A DNA stretch of 64,000 nt, taken from assembly GCA_963813525.1 (NCBI GenBank), contig CAWEZI010000005.1, positions 2,232,001 through 2,296,000 of the forward strand. The letters are read 5' to 3'. The first letter of the stretch is position 1, and each line of letters starts with the position of its first letter. The translations under genes were made by a program, and so were the position numbers. The notes beneath the pieces were generated by a model. That model made no database searches. It was not told the DNA's origin and was given only the letters and a program-made list of their open reading frames with translations. Origin of the DNA: Bog-756 sp963813525. GTDB taxonomy: Bacteria; Actinomycetota; Acidimicrobiia; Acidimicrobiales; RAAP-2. Below, in pieces: positions 8,214 through 16,863 of the stretch.

Positions 8214-9304
8214 CCGCCGTTCACCAGTTCGTCCCCGCACTGCTGCCCAGGGACGCCACCGGCGACCACACCCTGGCGCTGCGGGATACCTTGCGCCGTG
8301 CCGGGTGGGACTCGGAGATCTATGTCGAAGCGGCTCATGACGAGCTCCAGGACGAAGCCACCTACTTCGAGCGCTACGCCGAGCGAGCCCAGCCCGGCGA
8401 CATCCTTCTCTACCAGTTGAGCACCGCCTCGCCCATCGCCGAATTCCTGCTGGGTCGTCCGGAGCCCCTGGTCCTCGACTACCACAACATCACGCCGACG
8501 GCTTTCTACCTCGGGTGGGAGGACAGCACCGGCGAGAAGGTGGCCCTGGCCCGACACCAGGCCGCCGCCCTGGCCCCGCGTGCCACCCTGGGCATCGCCG
8601 ACTCGTCGTTCAACGCCGCCGACCTGGAGACCATGGGCTGCACCAACACCGCCGTCGTGCCCATCGTGGTCGAGGTCGAGGGCCCCGGCTCGCGGGTCGA
8701 TGAAAGGGAGCGGGCCCGGCTGGGCGCCAGACACGGCGACGCCACCGTGCTCCTCTTCGTCGGACGATTCTCTCCCAACAAGGCCCAGCACCTCCTGGTC
8801 GAAGTCCTCTGGCTCTACCGGCGCTGGTACGACCCCGATGCCCGCCTCCATCTGGTGGGCCCGAAGGTGACCGCTCCCTACGTGGAAGCCGTGTTCGGGT
8901 TCGCCGACGAGCTGGGCCTGTCCGACGCCGTCCACCACCGCCACGATCTGTCGGAGAGCGAGCTGGCCGCCTGGTACGACGACGCCGACGTTTTCGTGTG
9001 CCTGTCCGAGCACGAGGGCTTCTGCATCCCCCTTCTGGAGGCCATGCACGCCGGTCTTCCCATCGTGGCCTATGGGGCCGGTGCCGTCCCCGAGACCCTC
9101 GGCGACGCCGGCATCCTGCTCGACACCAACCGCCCCAGCGCGGCAGCCTCCGCCGTTCACCGGGTGCGGTCCGACGCCACCCTGGCCGACGCGTTGGTGA
9201 CGGCCGGTCACCGACGGGTGAAGGCCTTCGCCCCGTCACGCACCCGGGACCTGTTCGTCGAGGTGCTCGGGCCACTGACCGGCACCGGGGGCGTCGGGTC
9301 GTGA
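8210..9304 (+). CDS. GT4 glycosyltransferase, type A of the locus
   Basis: A 364-residue GT-B-fold enzyme that would transfer a sugar from a nucleotide donor to a growing glycan on the cytoplasmic side. The N-terminal acceptor domain opens with VHQFVPALLPRDATGDHTL and contains YHNITP. The C-terminal donor domain carries LLFVGRFSPNKAQH and the GT4 signature SEHEGFCIPLLEAMHAGLPIVAYGAGAVPE with the E-x7-E pattern. Closest relatives in the window are the genes at 11606 and 15732, which share the opening, the YHxIT motif and length. It is coupled by GTGA overlaps to both neighbours. Donor and acceptor are unknown. Confidence 0.88.
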   Translation: MTAVHQFVPALLPRDATGDHTLALRDTLRRAGWDSEIYVEAAHDELQDEATYFERYAERAQPGDILLYQLSTASPIAEFLLGRPEPLVLDYHNITPTAFYLGWEDSTGEKVALARHQAAALAPRATLGIADSSFNAADLETMGCTNTAVVPIVVEVEGPGSRVDERERARLGARHGDATVLLFVGRFSPNKAQHLLVEVLWLYRRWYDPDARLHLVGPKVTAPYVEAVFGFADELGLSDAVHHRHDLSESELAAWYDDADVFVCLSEHEGFCIPLLEAMHAGLPIVAYGAGAVPETLGDAGILLDTNRPSAAASAVHRVRSDATLADALVTAGHRRVKAFAPSRTRDLFVEVLGPLTGTGGVGS

Positions 9305-10548
9305 AGCTGGCCTTCGTGACGCCCCGGTACGGGCTGGACGTGATCGGGGGGGCGGAAGCGGCCGCCCGCATGCTGGCCGAGCGCCTGGCCGCCCAGCCCG
9401 GGTGGGAGGTCGAGGTGATGACCAGCTGCGCCCTGGATCACCTCACCTGGGAGAACGTGGAGCCGGCCGGTACGTCGGTCCTCAACGGGGTGACCGTCCA
9501 CCGCTACCCCACAGCCAGCCGCCGGCTCATCGAGTACTTCACCCTCGACGGACGACTGCGGGTGGCCCCCGGGGCCGCCACTCTGGCCGACTCGCGCCGG
9601 TGGGTCGCTCTCAACGGTCCGATGTGCCCCGGATTGGTCGACGCGGTGGCCGGAACCGACGCCGACGTCGTGGCCTGCTATCCCTACCTGTTCGCCACCA
9701 CCGTGGACGGCATCGCCGTGTCCAAGGTCCCCACCGTGCTCCATCCGGCGGCCCACGACGAGCCCGCCATCTACCTGCGCGCCTTCCGCCAGAGCTTCCG
9801 GGACATCGACGGCCTCGTCTACCACACCCGTGCCGAACGAGACCTGATGGAGCACGTGTTCACCATCGGCGCACGTCCGCAGATCGTGCTCGGACTGGGT
9901 GTCAACGACCCGGCCGGCGCCGGGCGGCCCGGAGGGGACGTCCTCGGCATCGGCCCGCGCCCGTATCTCTGCTACCTGGGCCGGGTCGACGAGCACAAGG
10001 GGTGCTCGATGCTGGCCGAGTACTTCACCCGTTACAAGGAGCGCCACCCCAGCGACCTGGCCCTCGCCCTGGTCGGGCCGGTGTCGGACAAGGCCCCCCG
10101 TCATCCGGACATCGTGGTGACCGGCACAGTCTCGGAGTCCGACAAGTGGGACATCCTGGCCGGCGCCACGGTCATGGTGAACCCCTCGGCCTACGAGTCG
10201 TTCTCGCTGGTGCTGTTGGAGGCGTGGACGTTGGGTGTCCCCGTGCTGGTGAACGCCGCCTGTGCGGCAACCATGGAGCACTGCCGGCGGTCGGGCGGGG
10301 GCCTGTGGTTCGACTCCTACCGGTCCTTCGAAGTGGCTGTGGACCGATTGGCCGAGGACCCCGCACTGCGGTCACGCCTGGGCGAGAACGGCAGGGCCTA
10401 CACCGCTCGCTACTACCGTTGGCCCTCGATCATCCGCCGTTACGTCGGGTTCCTCCAACAGGTGATGGCCCGGGGCCACCGGATTACCACCGGAGCCCGA
10501 CGGCTGTCCCTCGAAGGGGGCGGTCCGGCTTATGTGCGGGAGGCATGA
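9301..10548 (+). CDS. GT4 glycosyltransferase, type B of the locus
   Basis: A 415-residue GT-B glycosyltransferase. It starts at a GTG overlapping the previous stop (GTGA) with the acceptor-domain opening KLAFVTPRYGLDVIGGAE, which includes the glycine loop that contacts the acceptor/donor phosphate. Further motifs are PTVLHPAAHDEPA, YLCYLGRVDEHKG (start of the donor domain) and PSAYESFSLVLLEAWTLGVPV with the catalytic-type glutamates of GT4. The gene at 16864 is a paralog with the same motifs. It belongs to the same operon as the GT4 at 8210, presumably adding another residue of the same glycan. Confidence 0.87.
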   Translation: MKLAFVTPRYGLDVIGGAEAAARMLAERLAAQPGWEVEVMTSCALDHLTWENVEPAGTSVLNGVTVHRYPTASRRLIEYFTLDGRLRVAPGAATLADSRRWVALNGPMCPGLVDAVAGTDADVVACYPYLFATTVDGIAVSKVPTVLHPAAHDEPAIYLRAFRQSFRDIDGLVYHTRAERDLMEHVFTIGARPQIVLGLGVNDPAGAGRPGGDVLGIGPRPYLCYLGRVDEHKGCSMLAEYFTRYKERHPSDLALALVGPVSDKAPRHPDIVVTGTVSESDKWDILAGATVMVNPSAYESFSLVLLEAWTLGVPVLVNAACAATMEHCRRSGGGLWFDSYRSFEVAVDRLAEDPALRSRLGENGRAYTARYYRWPSIIRRYVGFLQQVMARGHRITTGARRLSLEGGGPAYVREA

Positions 10549-11609
10549 GGAACCAGGATGAGGCCATGACCGCCGAACACCCCGACACCTCCGGAGAGCC
10601 ACCGCCGGAAGGCGGCGACCCCGGCCACCGGCCGGGCTGGCCCGAAGAGGACCGACTGGCCGACGACGAACTGCTGGCCGCCTTCGACCGTCGGAGCCCG
10701 CAGGGCAGTCTGCGCTGGGGATTCGACGATGCGCTGCGCCGAGTGGAACAGCCCGACGTGGACTCGGCCGCCGGCGCCGCACCATGGCCGGGCCTGCCCG
10801 ACGATCTGTGGGAACGGGGGCGGTCGGCCCGTATCGGCCAACGGTTCGTCGGGGACGTGGCCGGCGTTCTGGCCGACATCCTGGCCGCCGACGCCCGGGC
10901 GGCGGCCGATGCGGCGGTCACCGCCGTCAACGGCGATCGGTTCGTCGCCGCCTGGGACGCCCTTCGCTTCCTGGCTGCCCGGGTCGAGCTCCTCGAGTCC
11001 CGGACCGACCCCGTCGGTCTCGAAGCGGCCGAGTGGCCCGGCCCGGTCCCGGACCCGAGCCCGTGGGTCGACCAGATCGTCGGCTGGCTGGGCCCGGTCG
11101 CCGACGCCGCCCTCCCGGTGATCGTGGGTGAAGCGGGAGAAGGGGCACTGGTCGAGGCCGTGCACCGCTCGGGTCGCGCCGTGGTCGGCGTCGAGCCTCG
11201 GGGAGGGGAAGCCTGGCGGGTCATCGACGCCGCCCGTCCTGCCGACACACCGACCCTGTCGGTCATCCTCGATGAAGTGGAGGCCACCCTGGCGAGGATG
11301 CCGGCCGACAGCGCGGCCGGCATCGTGTTGGCCGGGTGCGTGGACCGGCTGGACCTGCCGGCCCAGGTCAGGCTGGTGGAGGAGTCGGTCCGGGTCACCC
11401 GGCCGGGGGGGACGCTGGTCGTTCTGGCCACCGACCAGGGATGGTGGGGGAGGGAGTTGGCGGCGCCGGCCCGCGACCTGGCCCCGGGGCGGCCCCTCCA
11501 CCCCGAGACCTGGATCATCCTCCTTCGACGGGCCGGAGCCTCCCAGCCGGTGTGGCACCAACCTCAAAAGGGCACCCTCCACGCCATCGTGGCCCAGGTG
11601 GAACAGTGA
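10545..11609 (+). CDS. Methyltransferase-like protein, paralog of the gene at 7083
   Basis: About 354 residues. The ATG at 10545 overlaps the preceding stop as ATGA; a second ATG at 10566 is possible. The N-terminal half is Asp/Glu/Ala-rich and poorly conserved. The C-terminal half resembles the Rossmann domain of the 7083 protein, but the SAM loop has eroded to LPVIVGEAGEGALVEAV, while the later blocks remain similar (GIVLAGCVDRLDLPAQ, VRVTRPGGTLVVLATD, DLAPGRPLHPETW compared with DLAPGRPLHAETW in the paralog). The divergence of the glycine loop makes SAM binding uncertain. It is coupled by GTGA to the GT4 at 11606, repeating the methyltransferase-GT4 order seen upstream. Confidence 0.7.
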   Translation: MRNQDEAMTAEHPDTSGEPPPEGGDPGHRPGWPEEDRLADDELLAAFDRRSPQGSLRWGFDDALRRVEQPDVDSAAGAAPWPGLPDDLWERGRSARIGQRFVGDVAGVLADILAADARAAADAAVTAVNGDRFVAAWDALRFLAARVELLESRTDPVGLEAAEWPGPVPDPSPWVDQIVGWLGPVADAALPVIVGEAGEGALVEAVHRSGRAVVGVEPRGGEAWRVIDAARPADTPTLSVILDEVEATLARMPADSAAGIVLAGCVDRLDLPAQVRLVEESVRVTRPGGTLVVLATDQGWWGRELAAPARDLAPGRPLHPETWIILLRRAGASQPVWHQPQKGTLHAIVAQVEQ

Positions 11610-12703
11610 GCGGCGTCCATCTGTTCGTACCCATGCTCCACCGGCACGACGCGGTGGGTGAGCACACCCTGGCCCTGTGGCGCCGGTTGCAGGCCACCGG
11701 AACGGATTCGACCATCTACACGGAGATTCCCGACCCGCTCACCGCCGACCTGACCCGCAACTATCTGGACTACGAGTCGGATGCCGCCCCCGGCGACGTG
11801 CTGGTGTACCAGTTCGCCACCGAATCGGCCATCGCCGGTTGGTTGGCCGGCCGGCCGGAACCGGTTGTCATCAACTACCACAGCATCACCCCCCCGGGGT
11901 TCTTCCGGCGCTGGAACAACGGGATCACCCGGTTGCAGGTCGGTGCGCAGCTCGAGCTGGCGCTGCTGGCGCCGCGGGCCACCCTGGGCGTGGCCGTGTC
12001 GCGGTTCGACGAGGGGGAACTGGTGGGGGCGGGATGCGCGCGGACCACGGTCATCCCGGTGGCCAACGTGGCCGATCCGCCCATCGAGCCCGACCCGACC
12101 GCTCTCGACCGGCTGCGGGCCCGGTCCGCCGGATCGGAACCGGGCCGTCAGTGGTTGTCGGTGGGGAGGCTGGCCCCCAACAAGGGTCATCAACTGACCA
12201 TCGCCGCTCTCTTCGTGGCCCGGATGACTTCCGATGCGAACGCCCGTCTCACCGTGGTGGGTGCACCGACCGAACCGGCCTATGCGGAGGCCCTGGCCGG
12301 TTATGCCGCGTCGCTCGGGTTGGCCGAGGCCGTCGACTTCGTCTCCGGCATCAGCGACGGCGAACTGGCCGCCCACTACCGGTCGGCCGACGTGCTGGTC
12401 ATGCTGTCCGAGCACGAGGGATTCGGCGTGCCTCTGGTGGAGGCCATGGGCCACGGGCTGCCGGTTGTGGCCTTCGACGCCGGCGCCGTGCACGAGGTGC
12501 TCGACGGGGCCGGCGTGCTGGTCGCCAGTCGGGAGCCACGTCAGGTGGCCGAGGCGGTCGACCGGGTCGTGGGAGATGGGCAGGTTCGTGCCCGGCTGAT
12601 CGAAGCGGGCAAATCCCGCTTCGCCGCCCTGGGCCTGGCCGACGCCGGGGACCGCCTGGTGACAGCCGTGATGGACGCCGGTCGGGTGACCACCCCGGCT
12701 TGA
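11606..12703 (+). CDS. GT4 glycosyltransferase, type A of the locus
   Basis: A 365-residue GT-B enzyme and paralog of the genes at 8210 and 15732: opening GVHLFVPMLHRHDAVGEHTL, YHSITPPGFF, donor-domain start WLSVGRLAPNKGHQ and GT4 signature SEHEGFGVPLVEAMGHGLPV. The start GTG overlaps the previous stop by four bases. No gene follows directly on this strand for 90 bases, after which clpP has its own promoter, so this is the last gene of the first glycan transcription block. Confidence 0.87.
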   Translation: MSGVHLFVPMLHRHDAVGEHTLALWRRLQATGTDSTIYTEIPDPLTADLTRNYLDYESDAAPGDVLVYQFATESAIAGWLAGRPEPVVINYHSITPPGFFRRWNNGITRLQVGAQLELALLAPRATLGVAVSRFDEGELVGAGCARTTVIPVANVADPPIEPDPTALDRLRARSAGSEPGRQWLSVGRLAPNKGHQLTIAALFVARMTSDANARLTVVGAPTEPAYAEALAGYAASLGLAEAVDFVSGISDGELAAHYRSADVLVMLSEHEGFGVPLVEAMGHGLPVVAFDAGAVHEVLDGAGVLVASREPRQVAEAVDRVVGDGQVRARLIEAGKSRFAALGLADAGDRLVTAVMDAGRVTTPA

Positions 12704-12781
12704 CCCGTCGGGGCGGCCGGGCAGCCACTCCGACCGGCCATGACCGGGTCCGGGTTGCGTCCTCGGAGAGGCCCCAGCCAC

Positions 12782-12787
12782 TAGGCT
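12782..12787 (+). promoter_or_regulatory. TAGGCT -10 element for leaderless clpP
   Basis: TAGGCT ends six bases before the clpP ATG at 12794 and there is no ribosome-binding sequence in between, so a leaderless transcript is likely. Confidence 0.55.
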
Positions 12788-12793
12788 GCGCCC

Positions 12794-13462
12794 ATGAACG
12801 ATTCCTACCCGACGATGCCGCATGCCCCGGGAGCCCTGGGCGCGGCGGCAACAGTCGACATGAAAGCAACCGCCGATATCGGCCCGGGCTCCGACATCTT
12901 CCAGCGCCTGTTGAAGGAGAGGATCGTCTTCCTCGGATCGGCCATCGACCAGAACACCGCCAATCTGGTCTGCTCGCAGCTGATCCTGTTGGAGGCCGAG
13001 AACTCCGACCGGGACATCTCCGTCTACATCAACTCACCCGGTGGGTCGGTCACCGACGGCCTGGCCATCTACGACACCATGCAGTACGTGAACTGCGACG
13101 TGCGCACCATCTGCGTGGGCCTGGCCGCCTCCATGGGCCAGTTCCTCCTGTGCGCCGGCACCCCGGGGAAGCGGTTCGCCCTTCCCCACAGCCGGATCCT
13201 CATGCACCAGCCCTCGGGCCAGATGCAGGGCCAGGCGGCCGACATCGCCATCCAGGCCGAGCAGATCATCTACCTGAAAAGGATGATGGCCGAGCGGATC
13301 GCCTTCCACACCGGCCAGACCGTGGAGCGCATCGAAGCCGACTCCGACCGTGATCGCTGGTTCACGGCGGAGGAGGCCCGCGACTACGGCTTCATCGACG
13401 AGGTCATCCAGAAAGACGCCATGGCCGTCCCGACGGCCAGCGTGGGGGCTGCCGGCAAGTGA
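12794..13462 (+). CDS. clpP: ATP-dependent Clp protease proteolytic subunit
   Basis: A 222-residue serine peptidase of the S14 family, the tetradecameric chamber that degrades proteins fed by ClpX/ClpC ATPases. The full catalytic triad is visible: Ser113 in GLAASMGQF, His138 in LMHQPSG and Asp187 in DSDRDRWF, with the same 25- and 49-residue spacing as in E. coli ClpP. The oligomerisation core (SPGGSVTDGLAIYDTM) is intact. The position is odd. No clpX, tig or second clpP adjoins it; instead it lies between glycosyltransferase genes and a polysaccharide exporter, and its stop overlaps the permease start by four bases (GTGA). It may be a second, specialised ClpP or the main one relocated; the sequence does not decide this. 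Confidence 0.95.
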   Translation: MNDSYPTMPHAPGALGAAATVDMKATADIGPGSDIFQRLLKERIVFLGSAIDQNTANLVCSQLILLEAENSDRDISVYINSPGGSVTDGLAIYDTMQYVNCDVRTICVGLAASMGQFLLCAGTPGKRFALPHSRILMHQPSGQMQGQAADIAIQAEQIIYLKRMMAERIAFHTGQTVERIEADSDRDRWFTAEEARDYGFIDEVIQKDAMAVPTASVGAAGK

Positions 13463-14466
13463 GCCTCAGCGTCGAGCGGCCCGCATCGGGACCGCCTGAG
13501 CGCACCCCAGTCATCGGGGGGAGCACCCGCTTCATCCCCGGGCAGAGCCACGACCGGATCACGGTCGTCAACGGCAAGGTGCAACTTGGCCAGCGGCTCA
13601 AGGACCTCTGGACCAACCGCGACCTTCTCATGCTGCTGGTCCGCACCGAGCTCAAGGTCAAGTACAAGGACTCGGTGCTCGGTTACGCCTGGTCGATGCT
13701 CAACCCGGCCCTGGTGTTGACCATCTACTACGTGGTGTTCAAGATCATCGCCCGCAACCACCAACCGCACTTCGCCATCTGGCTGTTCGCCGGACTCATC
13801 GTCTGGAACCTGTTCAACGGATCGGCCATGGGTGCGACCGGCGTGGTGGTGGGCAAGGCCGGAATCGTCAAGAAGGTGGCCTTCCCGCGCGAGCTCCTGG
13901 CCCTTTCGGTGGTGGGCGTCAACATGGTGTTGTTCGCCATCCAGGTGGTGGTGCTGATCGGCGCCCTGCTCCTCTTCGGCATCACGCCCGACTTCTCCAT
14001 GTTGGTGGTGCTCCCTCTGGCCTTCGTGGCCTTGCTGGTGTTCACCGGGGCAATGTCCGTCTTCCTCTCGGCCGTCAACGTGTACCTGCGGGACACCCAG
14101 CACCTCACCGAAGTGCTGTTGATGGCCTGGTTCTGGGGCACCTCGATCGTCTACACCTACGGCCAGATCTTCTTGTCCGGCTACCAGAAGACCCACCCTG
14201 CTTTGAAATGGATCCAGTACGTGTACCTGGTCAACCCGATCACCCCGATCGTCATGACATTCCAGCGGGCCATCTACGGAAAGACCCAGTACACGTGGAC
14301 TCCACCGGGCACCAAGACCCCGCTCACCTACCACGTGCTTCCGACCTGGGGGGTCGGCACCTATGCCGGTCTGGCTGGCGCGGTACTGGTCGTCAGCCTG
14401 GGCCTGTTCCTGGTGGCCCTGATCATCTTCGGCCGGCTCGAGGGCAATTTCGCCGAGGAGCTCTGA
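13459..14466 (+). CDS. ABC-2 type polysaccharide exporter permease (Wzm-like)
   Basis: A 335-residue inner-membrane protein with about six hydrophobic segments in its C-terminal 260 residues (for example PALVLTIYYVVFKIIA, LLAWFWG-type segment, GLFLVALIIFGRLEG). After a soluble lead of about 55 residues it has the family motif DLLMLLVRTELKVKYKDSVLG just before the first membrane segment, typical of O-antigen/teichoic-acid export permeases (RfbA/TagG/Wzm). It would form the channel that moves a lipid-linked glycan across the membrane with the ATPase encoded next. The start GTG overlaps the clpP stop. Confidence 0.92.
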   Translation: MSLSVERPASGPPERTPVIGGSTRFIPGQSHDRITVVNGKVQLGQRLKDLWTNRDLLMLLVRTELKVKYKDSVLGYAWSMLNPALVLTIYYVVFKIIARNHQPHFAIWLFAGLIVWNLFNGSAMGATGVVVGKAGIVKKVAFPRELLALSVVGVNMVLFAIQVVVLIGALLLFGITPDFSMLVVLPLAFVALLVFTGAMSVFLSAVNVYLRDTQHLTEVLLMAWFWGTSIVYTYGQIFLSGYQKTHPALKWIQYVYLVNPITPIVMTFQRAIYGKTQYTWTPPGTKTPLTYHVLPTWGVGTYAGLAGAVLVVSLGLFLVALIIFGRLEGNFAEEL

Positions 14467-14469
14467 CCG

Positions 14470-15735
14470 GTGGCCGTCGCCATCGAGGTCAAGGAGATCT
14501 CCAAGCAGTTCCGCCTCTACGACGAGAAGCACACATCGCTCAAGGAGCGGGTCATCCACGGCGGCAAGATGCCGTTCACCCCGTTTTGGGCGCTGCGCGA
14601 CGTGACCGTGGACGTGAACCAGGGGGAGACCTTCGGCATCCTCGGTCGCAACGGGTGCGGCAAATCCACTCTGCTCAAGTGCGTGGCCGGCATCATCAAG
14701 CCCACCTCAGGTGAGATCCGCGTGCGGGGCAGCCTGGCCGCCATGCTCGAGCTTGGCGCCGGATTCCAGCCCGATCTCTCCGGGCGGGACAACATCTACC
14801 TCAACGGCTCGCTCCTCGGCCTGCCACGATCCGAGATCGAGAAGCGGTTCGATGACATCGTGGCCTTCGCCGGGCTCGAGGACTTCATCGACAACCAGGT
14901 CAAGTTCTATTCCTCGGGCATGTATGTCCGACTGGGTTTCGCGGTGGCGGTCAACGTGGAGCCCGACGTGCTGCTGGTCGACGAGGTGCTGGCTGTGGGT
15001 GACGCCGCCTTCCAACGCAAGTGCCTCGATCACGTGAAGAAGTTCCAACGTGAGGGCCGCACCATCGTGGTGGTGAGCCACGCCACCGACACCATCCGTC
15101 AGAACTGCGAGCGGGTCATGGTGATGAACCACGGCAAGGTGATCACCGTCGACGATCCGGGCGAGGCGATCCGGGTGTACATGGCCGACCTTCTCGGCGT
15201 GGGCACGCTCGAAGGCTCCGAGTCGGGTGGGATCGAGGGCAACGTCCTTGTGATCGGCACGGTTCAGGCCGAACACGGCGGCAGCGGGGCCCGCACCCAC
15301 ATGTACCCGGGCGAGTCGCTGACCGTCACGGCCGACCTCGACAGCCTGGCCGCGGTGCCCAACGCCATGGCCACCATCGCCATCCACGACGACAAGAACG
15401 AGCTGGTCTTTGCCTCCGACCCGGACGATCCCGGATGCGAGATGGATGTTCCGGAGGGCGGGGGGACCGTCCGTTTCTACTTCCCTGAGGTCCCCCTTCT
15501 GGACGGCACCTACTCGGTCAGCGTCGGTGTACGCAGTGCCACCGAGACGGCCATCTTCGATTGGAAGGATCAGGTGACCCAATTCGAGGTGGCCAATCCC
15601 GGCCGGTCCACCGGTCGGGTCCGTCTTCCCGTAGACGTGAGCTTCAGGCTCCGGGGCTCCGGGCTCACCGGCGAGGTGCCGGTGGTGAGCCCTGACTTCG
15701 GGCCGCTGGCCGGGTGGGAAGAGTCCGCCTCGTGA
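14470..15735 (+). CDS. ABC transporter ATPase with C-terminal glycan-binding-like domain (Wzt-like)
   Basis: A 421-residue ATPase partner of the permease. Walker A is GRNGCGKST, the signature is YSSGMYVRLGFA (the degenerate form usual in Wzt/TagH), Walker B is VLLVDEVLAVGD and the H-loop is VVSHAT. Residues about 255-421 form a beta-rich extra domain like that of Wzt proteins, which in O9a-type systems recognises the modified non-reducing end of the finished chain. If so here, the methyltransferases of the locus could provide the end cap; this is an inference from the family. The gene starts three bases after the permease stop and is coupled to the next GT4 by GTGA. Confidence 0.92.
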   Translation: MAVAIEVKEISKQFRLYDEKHTSLKERVIHGGKMPFTPFWALRDVTVDVNQGETFGILGRNGCGKSTLLKCVAGIIKPTSGEIRVRGSLAAMLELGAGFQPDLSGRDNIYLNGSLLGLPRSEIEKRFDDIVAFAGLEDFIDNQVKFYSSGMYVRLGFAVAVNVEPDVLLVDEVLAVGDAAFQRKCLDHVKKFQREGRTIVVVSHATDTIRQNCERVMVMNHGKVITVDDPGEAIRVYMADLLGVGTLEGSESGGIEGNVLVIGTVQAEHGGSGARTHMYPGESLTVTADLDSLAAVPNAMATIAIHDDKNELVFASDPDDPGCEMDVPEGGGTVRFYFPEVPLLDGTYSVSVGVRSATETAIFDWKDQVTQFEVANPGRSTGRVRLPVDVSFRLRGSGLTGEVPVVSPDFGPLAGWEESAS

Positions 15736-16820
15736 CGGTGACCCGCATCGACCAGGTCATCCCCTCGCTGGCCAGCAGGGATGCCATCGGCGGGCACACA
15801 CTCCAGCTACGCGACCTCCTGCGGGACCGGGGCTACCACTCGGACATCTATTACGGCAACGCCACCCCCGACCGGCTCGACGAGGGACTGCCGGTGAGCC
15901 GGCTGGGTGACCGGTCGCCGGGCGACCGGGTCCTGCTCTATCAGCTGTCGATCGGAAGCGGCGTAGCCGACATCTTCCGCCAACGTAGCGAGCGCAAGTT
16001 CGTCAACTACCACAACATCACGCCGGCCGACCTCATCGAGGGCTGGGCGCCGGCTGTGGGCGAGGAGGTGCGATGGGGCCGGGCCCAGCTGCGCGACCTG
16101 GCCCCCATCACCGAATTCGCCATCGCCGACTCCACCTTCAACGAGCGCGAGCTGCGGGACGCCGGCTACCGGTCGACGACCACGGTGCCGCTGCTGATCG
16201 ACCTCGATGGGTTCGCCGGAACTCCGGACGTCACCCTGGCCCGGCGCCTGACCGCCCAGAAGGAACAGGGCGGCGCCGATCTGTTGTTCGTGGGGAAGGT
16301 GTCTCCCCACAAGGGCCAGCACGATCTGGTCAAGGCCCTGGCCGCCTATCGGCGCCTCTACGACTCCCGGGCCCGTCTTCACCTGGTGGGGGGAGCCATC
16401 AGCGACGAGTACCGCACGGCGGTGGAGCGGTTCGCCGTCGAACTGGGATTGCTCGACGGACTGGAGTTCGCCGGCTCGGTCACCCACGAGGAGCTCATCG
16501 CCTACTACGCCGCCGCCGACGCCTTCGTCTGCCTCTCCAACCACGAAGGCTTCTGCGTGCCCCTCCTCGAGGCCATGTTCCATCGCCTGCCCATCGTGGC
16601 CTACACCAACAGTGCCGTCCCCGAAACCGTGCAGGGTGCCGGTGTGGTCCTTCCCAACAAGGAGCCGGCCAGGGTGGCGGCGGCCATCGACCGGGTGGTC
16701 AACGATGCGACCCTGCGGTCCGTCCTCGCTCAGGCCGCTTCGGCGCGGGTGACCACCTTCGCCCTGCCCCGGGTGAAGGAGCACTTCGCCACGGCCATCG
16801 AGGCAGCCTGCGCGGCGTGA
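15732..16820 (+). CDS. GT4 glycosyltransferase, type A of the locus
   Basis: A 362-residue GT-B enzyme and third member of the type A group: IDQVIPSLASRDAIGGHTLQL opening, YHNITPADL, donor-domain start LLFVGKVSPHKGQH and signature SNHEGFCVPLLEAMFHRLPIVAY. It begins inside the stop of the Wzt gene (GTGA) and is followed after 43 bases by a type B GT4, repeating the A-B order of 8210-10548. It is probably part of the export operon beginning at clpP. Confidence 0.88.
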   Translation: MTVTRIDQVIPSLASRDAIGGHTLQLRDLLRDRGYHSDIYYGNATPDRLDEGLPVSRLGDRSPGDRVLLYQLSIGSGVADIFRQRSERKFVNYHNITPADLIEGWAPAVGEEVRWGRAQLRDLAPITEFAIADSTFNERELRDAGYRSTTTVPLLIDLDGFAGTPDVTLARRLTAQKEQGGADLLFVGKVSPHKGQHDLVKALAAYRRLYDSRARLHLVGGAISDEYRTAVERFAVELGLLDGLEFAGSVTHEELIAYYAAADAFVCLSNHEGFCVPLLEAMFHRLPIVAYTNSAVPETVQGAGVVLPNKEPARVAAAIDRVVNDATLRSVLAQAASARVTTFALPRVKEHFATAIEAACAA

Positions 16821-16863
16821 AGCGGGCCTATCGGTCGCGCCCGCTGCTTGTGGCGGGGACACC

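Noticed and set aside
9402..10544. Upstream part of the open frame that continues into the methyltransferase-like gene at 10545
   Set aside because: It overlaps the well-supported GT4 gene at 9301 in another frame and is Arg/Pro/Gly-rich shadow sequence; the ATGA overlap sets the real start.
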